A program made the translations under genes and the position numbers. 22,764 nt of DNA, taken from positions 1 to 22,764 of the forward strand of contig DKES01000020.1 in assembly GCA_002452615.1 (NCBI GenBank). Direction: 5' to 3'. Below the pieces are notes generated by a model. It searched no databases. It was given only the letters and a program-made list of their open reading frames with translations, and was not told where the DNA came from. Positions 13,386 to 20,389 of the stretch are shown here, piece after piece (within the stretch, counting starts at the first letter, position 1; every line of letters starts with the position of its first letter). The stretch is from Patescibacteria group bacterium UBA6816. Lineage in GTDB: Bacteria > Patescibacteriota > Patescibacteriia > UBA2591 > UBA6264.

Positions 13386-13416
13386 AAAAAACTATTCGCT
13401 AAACGAATAGTTTTTT
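13386..13416. terminator. Bidirectional terminator between converging units
   Basis: AAAAAACTATTCG / CGAATAGTTTTTT, a 13-bp perfect stem with a CTAAA loop. It gives a T run on both strands, so it can end both the plus-strand tRNA unit and the minus-strand lepA-ftsB-PAP2 unit, whose last stop codon is 72 nt away. Confidence 0.88.
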
Positions 13417-13488
13417 GCTTAAAATTATTTAATTTTATTTAATCTACTTTTCTTTTTAATTTTACCACAAATTTTAAAAACCAAACCC

Positions 13489-14022
13489 TTAAGTTTTTCT
13501 AAAAATTGTTTTAAATTTTATTAAATAATCAATAAATAAAATACTTAAACAAGCCATTAAAATTCCCCCTAAAATATCACTGGGATAATGGACCCCGACA
13601 AAAATTCTGCTTCCACCAATTAAAGCGGCTAAAATTAATAAAATTATTCCTAATTTTTTCTTATCCAAAAAAACCACCAAGGCTAAAACAAAAGCCGTGG
13701 CAGTGTGTTGGGAAGGAAAAGAATAATCAGAGGCCCGGGCAAAAAATTTGGCCAATTGATATATTCCTTTATCAGTTACAAACGGACGGGGGCGAGCCAC
13801 TAAATAACCTATTAAATAATTAAAAAGATAAACAAAAATTAAACTTAATAATATTTTTTTAAAAATTAAAAAACCATTTGATTTTTTAGAAAAAAAATAA
13901 ACTAAAAAAATAATAATCGGCAGAAGAAAAATTAAATATTCACTAATAATTACCCCTAACATATCTAACCATTCTCTTTTCCCTGCAAAATTGTTAATCC
14001 ATTGTAAAATAAATTGGTCCAT
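13489..14022 (-). CDS. PAP2-family phosphatase, likely undecaprenyl-diphosphatase
   Basis: A 177-residue membrane phosphatase with about five membrane segments. PAP2 motifs are visible: ARPRPF (76-81), PSQHTA (103-108, catalytic His106) and SRIFVGVHYPSD (138-149, His145 and Asp149). The lysine of motif 1 is not obvious at its usual distance from the RP. In this context (MurG, MurJ and an FtsB-like gene nearby) the best guess is recycling of undecaprenyl diphosphate to the monophosphate carrier (BcrC/PgpB-like). Phosphatidylglycerophosphate or other lipid phosphates are alternatives. It starts 11 nt after the FtsB-like gene and is the last gene of the lepA unit. Confidence 0.9.
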   Translation of the reverse strand: MDQFILQWINNFAGKREWLDMLGVIISEYLIFLLPIIIFLVYFFSKKSNGFLIFKKILLSLIFVYLFNYLIGYLVARPRPFVTDKGIYQLAKFFARASDYSFPSQHTATAFVLALVVFLDKKKLGIILLILAALIGGSRIFVGVHYPSDILGGILMACLSILFIDYLIKFKTIFRKT

Positions 14023-14033
14023 TAATCCTTAAT

Positions 14034-14429
14034 TTAATCCTCTTTTTCTGGAGAAAAAAAATAATTCCACCAAGTTTTAAAATTAGAAATCTTTCGGCTA
14101 AAATAATTTGCGTCTACTTCTTTTTCTTCCAAATCTTCAGAAACAATCACAATCATTTCTTCTCCAATTTTACCCAAACCTAACTTTGTTCGGGCTGCTT
14201 TTTCTAAAAAATAATCTGTTTGAATTTTTTCCAACTCTTCTAAAAGCTGTTCATTTTCTGATTGTAATAAAGTGGTTTTTTCTGATAAATAAGCGTATTC
14301 TTTTTGTAAACGGAATTGACGATTAATTTCTCGACCCAAAGAAACCACGGCAAAAAATAATAATAAAATCAATAAATAAGATAATGACTTAGAAGAAAGT
14401 ATTTTTTTTAAAACAGTATTTTTTTTCAT
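14034..14429 (-). CDS. FtsB/DivIC-like septum formation initiator protein
   Basis: A 131-residue bitopic membrane protein: a short cytoplasmic N-terminus, one transmembrane helix (~16-28), then a coiled coil (~35-75, REINRQFRLQKEYAYLSEKTTLLQSENEQLLEELEKI). After it comes the septum-initiator signature in which an aromatic or Leu residue is followed by EKAARTKLGLGKIGEEMIVI. Such proteins form the FtsB/FtsL-type subcomplex that activates septal peptidoglycan synthesis. The C-terminal ~40 residues are charged and end in an aromatic patch (WWNYFFSPEKED). It sits between lepA (11 nt) and the PAP2 gene (11 nt). Whether it is FtsB or DivIC in name cannot be decided. Confidence 0.88.
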   Translation of the reverse strand: MKKNTVLKKILSSKSLSYLLILLLFFAVVSLGREINRQFRLQKEYAYLSEKTTLLQSENEQLLEELEKIQTDYFLEKAARTKLGLGKIGEEMIVIVSEDLEEKEVDANYFSRKISNFKTWWNYFFSPEKED

Positions 14430-14440
14430 GATTCTTGTTT

Positions 14441-16270
14441 TTAAGATTTACTAATCGCTAAATAAGCCTCTGGGGGAATATTTATCTTTCCTAATTTTTC
14501 CATTTTTTTCTTTCCCTTTTTCTGTTTTTCTAAAAGCTTTCTTTTTCTGGTCACATCTCCTCCATAAAGCTTCGCGGTAACGTCTTTTCTTAAAGGAGCG
14601 ATTCTTTCTGAGGCTAATATTTTCCCTCCCACTGCCGCTTGAATCTTTACTTCAAAAAGATGTCGAGGCAAAATATCCTTTAAAGCTTTGGTTATTTTTC
14701 TTCCCGATTGATAAGCCCGGTCGCGATAAACTAAGGTTGATAATTGGTCAACTCTTTCTCCTCCGACTAAAATATCTAATTTTACTACTTCCGTCAAACG
14801 ATAATCAATAAATTCATAACTATAAGAAGCATAACCCTGGGTAATGCTTTTTAATTTATCATAAAAATCCACCAAAAGCAAACTTAAAGGCATTTGAACG
14901 CGAATAATAATTCTGGTTTGTAAGGGGTGTTCTTTATTTTGAAACAAATAATCTGTTTCTTTAAATTCTACTCGCGTTGCTGCTCCTTGAGGCGCCGTGT
15001 TTAAAAAATCCATGACCGCCCCTAAATATTTTTGGGGGGTTAAAATATCTACTTTGACCCAAGGTTCTTCTATCTTTTCAATTCTTTCCAAATCAGGAAA
15101 TTCTGTGGCAGAATGAATAGTTTTAACCTCAGGAGTTCCTTTTAACCAAATTTTATGCAAAACACTAGGAGAAGTAATTACTAAATCTAAATCATATTCT
15201 CTTTTTAACCTTTCTTTAACAATGTCTAAATGAAGTAAACCTAAAAAACCAGCTCGAAAACCAAACCCTAAAGCCGGAGAATATTCTGGCTCAAAAATTA
15301 AACTAGCGTCATTAAGCCTTAATTTCATTAAAGCTTCTCTTAATTTTTTAGGTTCTTGTCCGGGAGCTGGATAAAGACCAGCAAAAACCATGGATTGGGG
15401 TTCTTTATAACCGGGCCAAGCAGAAATAGAAGTATTTTTTAATCCAATAGTGTCTCCCACCCGACACTTATCAATATCTTTTAAACCAGTGATTAAATAA
15501 CCAATTTCTCCAGCTTTTAATTCTTTTTGGGCCACTAATTCTGGTTTTAAAACTCCGGTTTCCAAAACACTCGTCTCTGCTTGAGTAGCTAAAAATTTAA
15601 TTTTTTGGTCTTTTTTAATTTCTCCGTTAAAAACCCTAATTAAAGCAATAACCCCTTTATATTCATCAAAAAAAGAATCATAAATTAAAGCTTGAAAAGG
15701 CTCCTCTTTTTTTCCTTGTGGTGGAGGAACATCATTAATAATTCTTGTTAAAACTTCTTCTACTCCAGTCCCATTTTTAGCGGAAATAGTCATAATTTCT
15801 TCAGCTTTAACCCCTAAACAATCAATTAATTCTTTTTTTGCTTCAGCTAAATCAATTGCCGGCAAATCAATTTTGTTAATTACAGGAATAATTTTTAAAT
15901 TTTGTCTTTGAGCTAAATAAAGATTGGCCAGGGTTTGAGCTTGAACTCCTTGACTAACATCAACTAAAAGCAGGGCTCCTTCTACTGCGGCTAAAGAACG
16001 GGAAACTTCATAAGAAAAATCAACGTGTCCCGGGGTATCAATTAAATTTAAAATGTATTCTTGTCCTTGCCAATGATAATTCATACTCACCGGCTGCAAT
16101 TTAATGGTAATCCCCCTTTCCCTTTCCAAGGGCATGCGGTCAAGATACTGGGGTTGCATTTTATTCTCTGCCACAGTGTTGGTTAATTCTAATAAGCGGT
16201 CTGCCAGAGTTGATTTTCCATGGTCAATATGAGAAATAATACAAAAATTGCGAATATTAGATTTAATCAT
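14441..16270 (-). CDS. lepA: Elongation factor 4 (LepA), ribosomal back-translocase GTPase
   Basis: A 609-residue translational GTPase that binds stalled or misassembled ribosomes. The G domain has SHIDHGKST (13-21), RERGITIK, DTPGH (78-82) and NKID (~131). An EF-Tu-like domain 2 follows, then EF-G-like domains III and V, with GFRAGFLGLLHLDIVKERLKREYDL and the EF-4-specific C-terminal domain (YGGDVTRKRKLLEKQKKGKKKM, then PPEAYLAI). EF-G domain IV is absent as expected. The promoter -10 ends 6 nt before the ATG, predicting a leaderless mRNA. It is the first gene of the lepA-ftsB-like-PAP2 unit. Confidence 0.98.
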   Translation of the reverse strand: MIKSNIRNFCIISHIDHGKSTLADRLLELTNTVAENKMQPQYLDRMPLERERGITIKLQPVSMNYHWQGQEYILNLIDTPGHVDFSYEVSRSLAAVEGALLLVDVSQGVQAQTLANLYLAQRQNLKIIPVINKIDLPAIDLAEAKKELIDCLGVKAEEIMTISAKNGTGVEEVLTRIINDVPPPQGKKEEPFQALIYDSFFDEYKGVIALIRVFNGEIKKDQKIKFLATQAETSVLETGVLKPELVAQKELKAGEIGYLITGLKDIDKCRVGDTIGLKNTSISAWPGYKEPQSMVFAGLYPAPGQEPKKLREALMKLRLNDASLIFEPEYSPALGFGFRAGFLGLLHLDIVKERLKREYDLDLVITSPSVLHKIWLKGTPEVKTIHSATEFPDLERIEKIEEPWVKVDILTPQKYLGAVMDFLNTAPQGAATRVEFKETDYLFQNKEHPLQTRIIIRVQMPLSLLLVDFYDKLKSITQGYASYSYEFIDYRLTEVVKLDILVGGERVDQLSTLVYRDRAYQSGRKITKALKDILPRHLFEVKIQAAVGGKILASERIAPLRKDVTAKLYGGDVTRKRKLLEKQKKGKKKMEKLGKINIPPEAYLAISKS

Positions 16271-16276
16271 GATTAA

Positions 16277-16305
16277 ATTTTAATTTATTCTCCTTCAAAT
16301 GTCAA
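16277..16305 (-). promoter_or_regulatory. Promoter of lepA (consensus, leaderless geometry)
   Basis: Minus strand: -35 TTGACA (16300-16305), 17-nt spacer, -10 TAAAAT (16277-16282), then 6 nt (TTAATC) to the lepA ATG. An AAGGAG sequence inside the spacer is about 19 nt from the ATG, too far to act as a Shine-Dalgarno, and would not be on the transcript. Confidence 0.8.
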
Positions 16306-16331
16306 TTTTTCTTTATTAATCTCCTTATTTT

Positions 16332-16359
16332 AAAAAAAGGAACAGTGATTAACTGTCCC
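16332..16359 (-). terminator. Rho-independent terminator after the small hypothetical gene
   Basis: Minus strand: GGGACAGT - TAATC - ACTGTTCC (8 bp with one G:T pair), followed by seven T. It directly abuts the stop codon at 16360 and ends the sec/murJ unit. Confidence 0.85.
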
Positions 16360-16758
16360 TTATTTTTCTTTTAAGAGATAATTTTTAAGGTTTAATATTT
16401 TCCTTTCAATAGAACTTTGACTTTCCTTAATATCAATAACCACAATCGGAATTTCAGGGTGTTTTTTAAAATGTGTTTCTACCCATTGAGAGCCGGTGAC
16501 GGAAAAAGAACAAACCTGATATTTCTTGTTAACAAAAATACAATAAAAATCAATTCCCAGCATCACGTCAGAATAGCTCAATTTTTCTGTTCTAATAAAA
16601 TCACGAATTAAACCCTGATTTTTTAAATTAATCAAGGCTTTTAAAACTTTCTTTTCCCTTAAATCTCCGATGACTTGCTTTTCTGGAAATTTTTCAATCT
16701 TTTTTTGGATTTTTTTTCTCACCCCTATATAACGAAGAAATCCTCTCTTTTTTTTCAT
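16360..16758 (-). CDS. Hypothetical protein, possible degenerate PD-(D/E)XK fold
   Basis: A 132-residue soluble basic protein of unknown function. The pattern GDLREKKVLKAL (31-42, helix with Glu35), then MLGIDFYCIF (67-75, Asp70), then a strand CSFSVTGS (83-90) recalls PD-(D/E)XK nuclease-like proteins in which an Asp strand is followed by IQVKSS. Here the catalytic Lys position reads Val/Thr, so if the fold is right it is probably not an active nuclease. A later hydrophobic strand (IPIVVIDI) fits an alpha/beta core. AAGGAGGG (16768-16775) lies 9 nt before the ATG. It is 32 nt downstream of murJ and directly followed by a terminator, so it ends that operon. Confidence 0.75.
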   Translation of the reverse strand: MKKKRGFLRYIGVRKKIQKKIEKFPEKQVIGDLREKKVLKALINLKNQGLIRDFIRTEKLSYSDVMLGIDFYCIFVNKKYQVCSFSVTGSQWVETHFKKHPEIPIVVIDIKESQSSIERKILNLKNYLLKEK

Positions 16759-16790
16759 TTGACATTTCCCTCCTTTTTTATTAAAAAGAA

Positions 16791-18401
16791 CTATTTTAAT
16801 CTTAGCAGTTTTTGTAAAAATTGCAAGATCCTTTGATTGTGAACCCTTTTAAAAATATTTTCCGTGACTACCCTTACTTCAGAAAACCCAAAAGAAAGAC
16901 TGGTGAAAAAATAAAATAAAAATCCACCTAAAGCGACGCCACTGGTCTGAATTAACACTCCCATAAAAGTCTGCATATTAACCCAGGAACCAAGCAAATA
17001 TTTAAGGGCTTGAACAATCACTACCATTAAAACAGACAATCCCGCTATTTTAACCACCGCTCTCATAATCTCTTGATTAGGCAAAGGAAAAACTTTTTTA
17101 TTAAAATAATAATAAAGTAAACCAAAATTAATAATCGCTGCTAAAGAAAAAGCCAGGGCTAACCCCTCTACCCCAATTAAATGACCTAAAATTAAACAAC
17201 CTACCATGTTCACAAGAAAACCAACAAAAGCTATTTTCACGGGCATTTTTGTTTCTTGAGTGGCATAAAAAGCCCGAGCAAAAATAGGAATTAGACTCTG
17301 GGCAAAAAGAGAAACTGAAAACAACCCTAAGGTTTGAGCTGTTAAAACTGTATCTCGCCAAGTAAAAAGTCCGGCCCCTAAAACTAAACGCACAATTTGG
17401 GTTCGTAAAGCCAATAAAACCACGGTGGTGGGTAAAATTAAATAAAATATTCGGCGGATAGTAGTAGAAAAATGATTAACAAATAATTTTTTATTTCCCG
17501 TCGCAAAACAATGACTTAAAACAGGAAAAATAGAGATAGCCAAAGAAATACCAAAAATACTTACTGGAAAATTAATCAAATTAAAAGATAAATTATAAAT
17601 CGCCACAGCCCCAATAGTAATACTAGAAGCCACCAAAGTAGTAACAATAAAATTAAATTGAGAAACCGCTAAACCAAAACAGCGTGGTAACATTAGCCGG
17701 CTAATTTTTTTAATGGCCGGATGAGTAAAATTAAAAATTGGTTGCCAGCGATAACCACTTTTCATTAAAGCTGGAATTTGAATTAACAGGTGTAAAAAAG
17801 AACCTAAAACCACTCCCCAGGCTAAACCTTGATAGCCCATCCGCTCAACTAAAAATAAAATGCCAAAAATAATCCCCAGATTATACATCAGGGGAGCTAA
17901 ACTATACGTAAAAAATTTTTGAAAAGAATTAAGAACACTGCCGGCAATATTGCTTAAAGTAAAAAATAAGGTTCCCCATAACATGATTCTAGTTAAAGAA
18001 ACTGTTAAAGCTTTGGTGGGGGCGTCAAAACCCGGCACTAAATATTCAATAAAAATCGGGGTCAGAAAAAAACAAACCACCACTAAGAAAAAAATAATCA
18101 AAAACAAAACATTTAAAACTCCGTTGGTGATGTGCCAAGCTTCTTTTTTATCTTTTTGCCAATATTTTAAAAAAACAGGAATAAAAGCAGAAGAAAGAGC
18201 TCCTAAAACCAGAGTGTTAAAAATTAAATCTGGTAAACGAAAAGCAGCATAATAAGCGTCAAGAATTTTCCCGGCCCCAAAAGTACTACTTAAAAGACGG
18301 TCTCTTAATAATCCTAACACCCGACTGAGAATAGAAAAAATAGCCACAATCATTGCTCCTCCCATAATGGTTTTTTGAATCCTATCTATTTTTTTAAACA
18401 T
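16791..18401 (-). CDS. murJ: Lipid II flippase MurJ (MviN)
   Basis: A 536-residue protein from the chosen start, with about 14 transmembrane segments, that flips lipid II outward for peptidoglycan assembly. The N-terminus is diagnostic: ILSRVLGLLRDRLLSSTFGAG, followed by DAYYAAFRLPDLIFN and GALSSAFIPVF. It makes the substrate for the periplasmic polymerases from the lipid II produced by MurG. The reading frame is open upstream to 18485, giving 28 extra Lys-rich residues, but these lie inside the glycosyltransferase gene. The ATG at 18399-18401 overlaps the glycosyltransferase stop by 8 nt and starts at the normal family position (MFKKIDRIQKTIMGGA), so it is preferred. Confidence 0.95.
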   Translation of the reverse strand: MFKKIDRIQKTIMGGAMIVAIFSILSRVLGLLRDRLLSSTFGAGKILDAYYAAFRLPDLIFNTLVLGALSSAFIPVFLKYWQKDKKEAWHITNGVLNVLFLIIFFLVVVCFFLTPIFIEYLVPGFDAPTKALTVSLTRIMLWGTLFFTLSNIAGSVLNSFQKFFTYSLAPLMYNLGIIFGILFLVERMGYQGLAWGVVLGSFLHLLIQIPALMKSGYRWQPIFNFTHPAIKKISRLMLPRCFGLAVSQFNFIVTTLVASSITIGAVAIYNLSFNLINFPVSIFGISLAISIFPVLSHCFATGNKKLFVNHFSTTIRRIFYLILPTTVVLLALRTQIVRLVLGAGLFTWRDTVLTAQTLGLFSVSLFAQSLIPIFARAFYATQETKMPVKIAFVGFLVNMVGCLILGHLIGVEGLALAFSLAAIINFGLLYYYFNKKVFPLPNQEIMRAVVKIAGLSVLMVVIVQALKYLLGSWVNMQTFMGVLIQTSGVALGGFLFYFFTSLSFGFSEVRVVTENIFKRVHNQRILQFLQKLLRLK

Positions 18402-19476
18402 GAGCTTGAATAAAACTTTCAATTTCCTTTTTAAATCTTGCTTGACTGAATTTTTGGGCGTGAGCTTTAATTTTTTGCGGGTCAAAATTTTCTGATTTAA
18501 ATTTGGCCACGGTTTCGGCTAAGCTTTCCCAAGATTGATGACTAAAAAATTCTCCACTCACTCCAGCTTTTACTGTTTCTAAGGCCCCTCCTTTTTGATA
18601 AGCAATCACTGGTCTCCCACTGGCCATAGCCTCTACCGCTGTAATCCCGAAGTCTTCTTCTTGAGGATGAATTAAAGCCTGGCATTGAGAAAAATACTTT
18701 ATTTTTTCCTGGTCGGAAACAAAGCCTAAAAATTCAATATTAGGCCCGGCAATTTTTCTTAATCCCTCATCATTACCCGTGCCAATTATTTTTAAAGGAA
18801 TTTTTAAATGATTAAAAGCTTGAATTGCTAAATCCACTTTTTTATAAGGCCTTAAACGAGAAACCACTAAAAAATATTTTTCTGGTTTCGGATTAATTTT
18901 AAAACTATTTACTTCTACTGGCGGATAAATTACTTTACTTTCTCTTTGGTAATAATGTTTTATTCTTTGAGCCACAAACTGAGAATTAGCCATTAAAAAA
19001 TCAGGGCGTTGCGCGGCCTGATAATCCCAAACTCTTAAATAATTTAAAAAAGGAGCAATAAACTTACTCATAATTTTTTCCCCTCCTTTTAAAGAATCAA
19101 TGTAATCATGGGCGTCAGACCATAAATAACGAGTCGGGGTATGCAAATAACAAAAATGACGCGTGCCTAAATGAGTAATAATTCCTTTAGCATAAGCTGA
19201 ACAATCAGAAATAATTAAATCATAATTTTTAAAATTAAACCTTTCTATGGCACTGGGCATTAAAGGTAAGTACCAACGATATTTTTTACTTCCCCAAGGA
19301 AGATTTTGAATCGGAGAAACGCGAATGTCAGCTTGAGCAAAATTATCTCCCATTATTTTTTTATTATAGAATAAAGTAAAAATTGGCGCTGAGGGCCAAA
19401 TTTCATGAAAAGTTTCTAAGACTTTTTCTGCTCCGCCATATTGAGTTAAAAAATCATGGACTAAAGCAACACGCAT
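18394..19476 (-). CDS. GT4-family glycosyltransferase
   Basis: A 360-residue GT-B enzyme of family GT4. The N-terminal acceptor domain starts MRVALVHDFLTQYGGAEKVLE, with the glycine-rich loop typical of the family. The C-terminal donor domain has FLVVSRLRPYKKVDLAIQAF, KIIGTGNDE, IEFLGFVSDQEKI and HPQEEDFGITAVEAMASGRPVIAY, which contains the E-x7-E motif. CYLHTPTRYLWSDAHDYI resembles mannosyl- or fucosyltransferases acting on lipid-linked glycans, but the sugar is not predictable. It lies 22 nt after secF and overlaps murJ by 8 nt, so it is co-transcribed with both and probably serves the cell envelope. Confidence 0.92.
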   Translation of the reverse strand: MRVALVHDFLTQYGGAEKVLETFHEIWPSAPIFTLFYNKKIMGDNFAQADIRVSPIQNLPWGSKKYRWYLPLMPSAIERFNFKNYDLIISDCSAYAKGIITHLGTRHFCYLHTPTRYLWSDAHDYIDSLKGGEKIMSKFIAPFLNYLRVWDYQAAQRPDFLMANSQFVAQRIKHYYQRESKVIYPPVEVNSFKINPKPEKYFLVVSRLRPYKKVDLAIQAFNHLKIPLKIIGTGNDEGLRKIAGPNIEFLGFVSDQEKIKYFSQCQALIHPQEEDFGITAVEAMASGRPVIAYQKGGALETVKAGVSGEFFSHQSWESLAETVAKFKSENFDPQKIKAHAQKFSQARFKKEIESFIQAHV

Positions 19477-19498
19477 AAAAATTAATTATTTAAATTAA

Positions 19499-20386
19499 TT
19501 ATAATTTTATTTTTCTTTTTAAAAGAAGAAACTGACTAGAAATAACAATAGAAGACCAGGTTCCCACTCCTATTCCCACCATCATCGCTAAAACAAAATC
19601 TTTAATTGATTCTCCGCCAAAAATATAAATAGTTAAAAGCACAAATAAAGTAGTTAAGGAAGTATTTAAAGACCGAACAATAGTTTCATTCAAACTTAAA
19701 TTAATAGTTTGGGATAAATCCTTAAATTGGTGGGTTAAAATATTCTCTCTAATGCGGTCGTAAATGACAATAGTATCATTAACTGAATAACCCAAAACAA
19801 TTAAAAGTGCGGTAATAAAACTAGTATTAATTTCCGCTCCTTTTAAAAACCCCCAAAGAGCAAAAAAACCTAAAAGAATAATTAAATCGTGGAACAGGGC
19901 TAAAAGAGCACCGAAACCATAAAACCAAGACTCTCCCTTTTTAGTTATCCGGGTAATTTTACGAAAAGCCCAGGCAATATAAAAAATAATAGCTAAAAGA
20001 GTTAAAATAATGGTCCACTTGGCTTTTTGTTTTAATTCTTGACCAATTACCGGACCAATAGATTCATATCTTTCTTCTTGAGGATTTTCCAAAGCCGCTA
20101 AAACTTGTTGGTGAGTATCTTCATTAATATCTTTAAATCTTAAAACAAAACTATTGGTTTTTGTTTTTTGAATTTTAATTTCTCCTAAATTAAAATCTTC
20201 TAATTTTTCTCTAATTTCCAAAAGAGTAAAATCTTCTGTTTCCGGATATTCTATTTCCATCATGGTCCCACCAGTAAAATCAATCCCCGGATTTAACCCC
20301 CATAGCCCTAAAAATATAATGGAAGCTAAAATCAATCCTCCAGAAATAAGAAAAAATATTTTTCGATGAGAAACAAAATCAAACAT
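19499..20386 (-). CDS. secF: Protein translocase subunit SecF
   Basis: SecF pairs with SecD in the membrane to pull preproteins across using the proton-motive force. The 295 residues include TM1, the periplasmic head starting at LNPGIDFTGGTMMEIEYPE, and five further membrane segments. Within these are ALFHDLIILLGFFALWGFLKG and the conserved LIVLGYSVNDTIVIYDRIREN, followed by NETIVRSLNTSLTTL. It begins 3 nt after the secD stop codon. Length and motifs are normal, in contrast to its partner SecD. Confidence 0.97.
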   Translation of the reverse strand: MFDFVSHRKIFFLISGGLILASIIFLGLWGLNPGIDFTGGTMMEIEYPETEDFTLLEIREKLEDFNLGEIKIQKTKTNSFVLRFKDINEDTHQQVLAALENPQEERYESIGPVIGQELKQKAKWTIILTLLAIIFYIAWAFRKITRITKKGESWFYGFGALLALFHDLIILLGFFALWGFLKGAEINTSFITALLIVLGYSVNDTIVIYDRIRENILTHQFKDLSQTINLSLNETIVRSLNTSLTTLFVLLTIYIFGGESIKDFVLAMMVGIGVGTWSSIVISSQFLLLKRKIKL

Positions 20387-20389
20387 AAA

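Noticed and set aside
16283..16299. AAGGAG upstream of lepA as its Shine-Dalgarno
   Set aside because: It lies about 19 nt before the ATG and between the -35 and -10 boxes, so it would not be in the mRNA.
17128..18252. Reading frames on both strands inside murJ
   Set aside because: They are out-of-frame or antisense shadows of a clearly coding murJ with no motif, ribosome binding site or start support.
18402..18485. Upstream start for murJ giving 28 more residues
   Set aside because: This stretch lies in the 3' end of the overlapping glycosyltransferase gene, yields a Lys-rich segment not typical of MurJ, and the ATG at 18401 gives the usual N-terminus.
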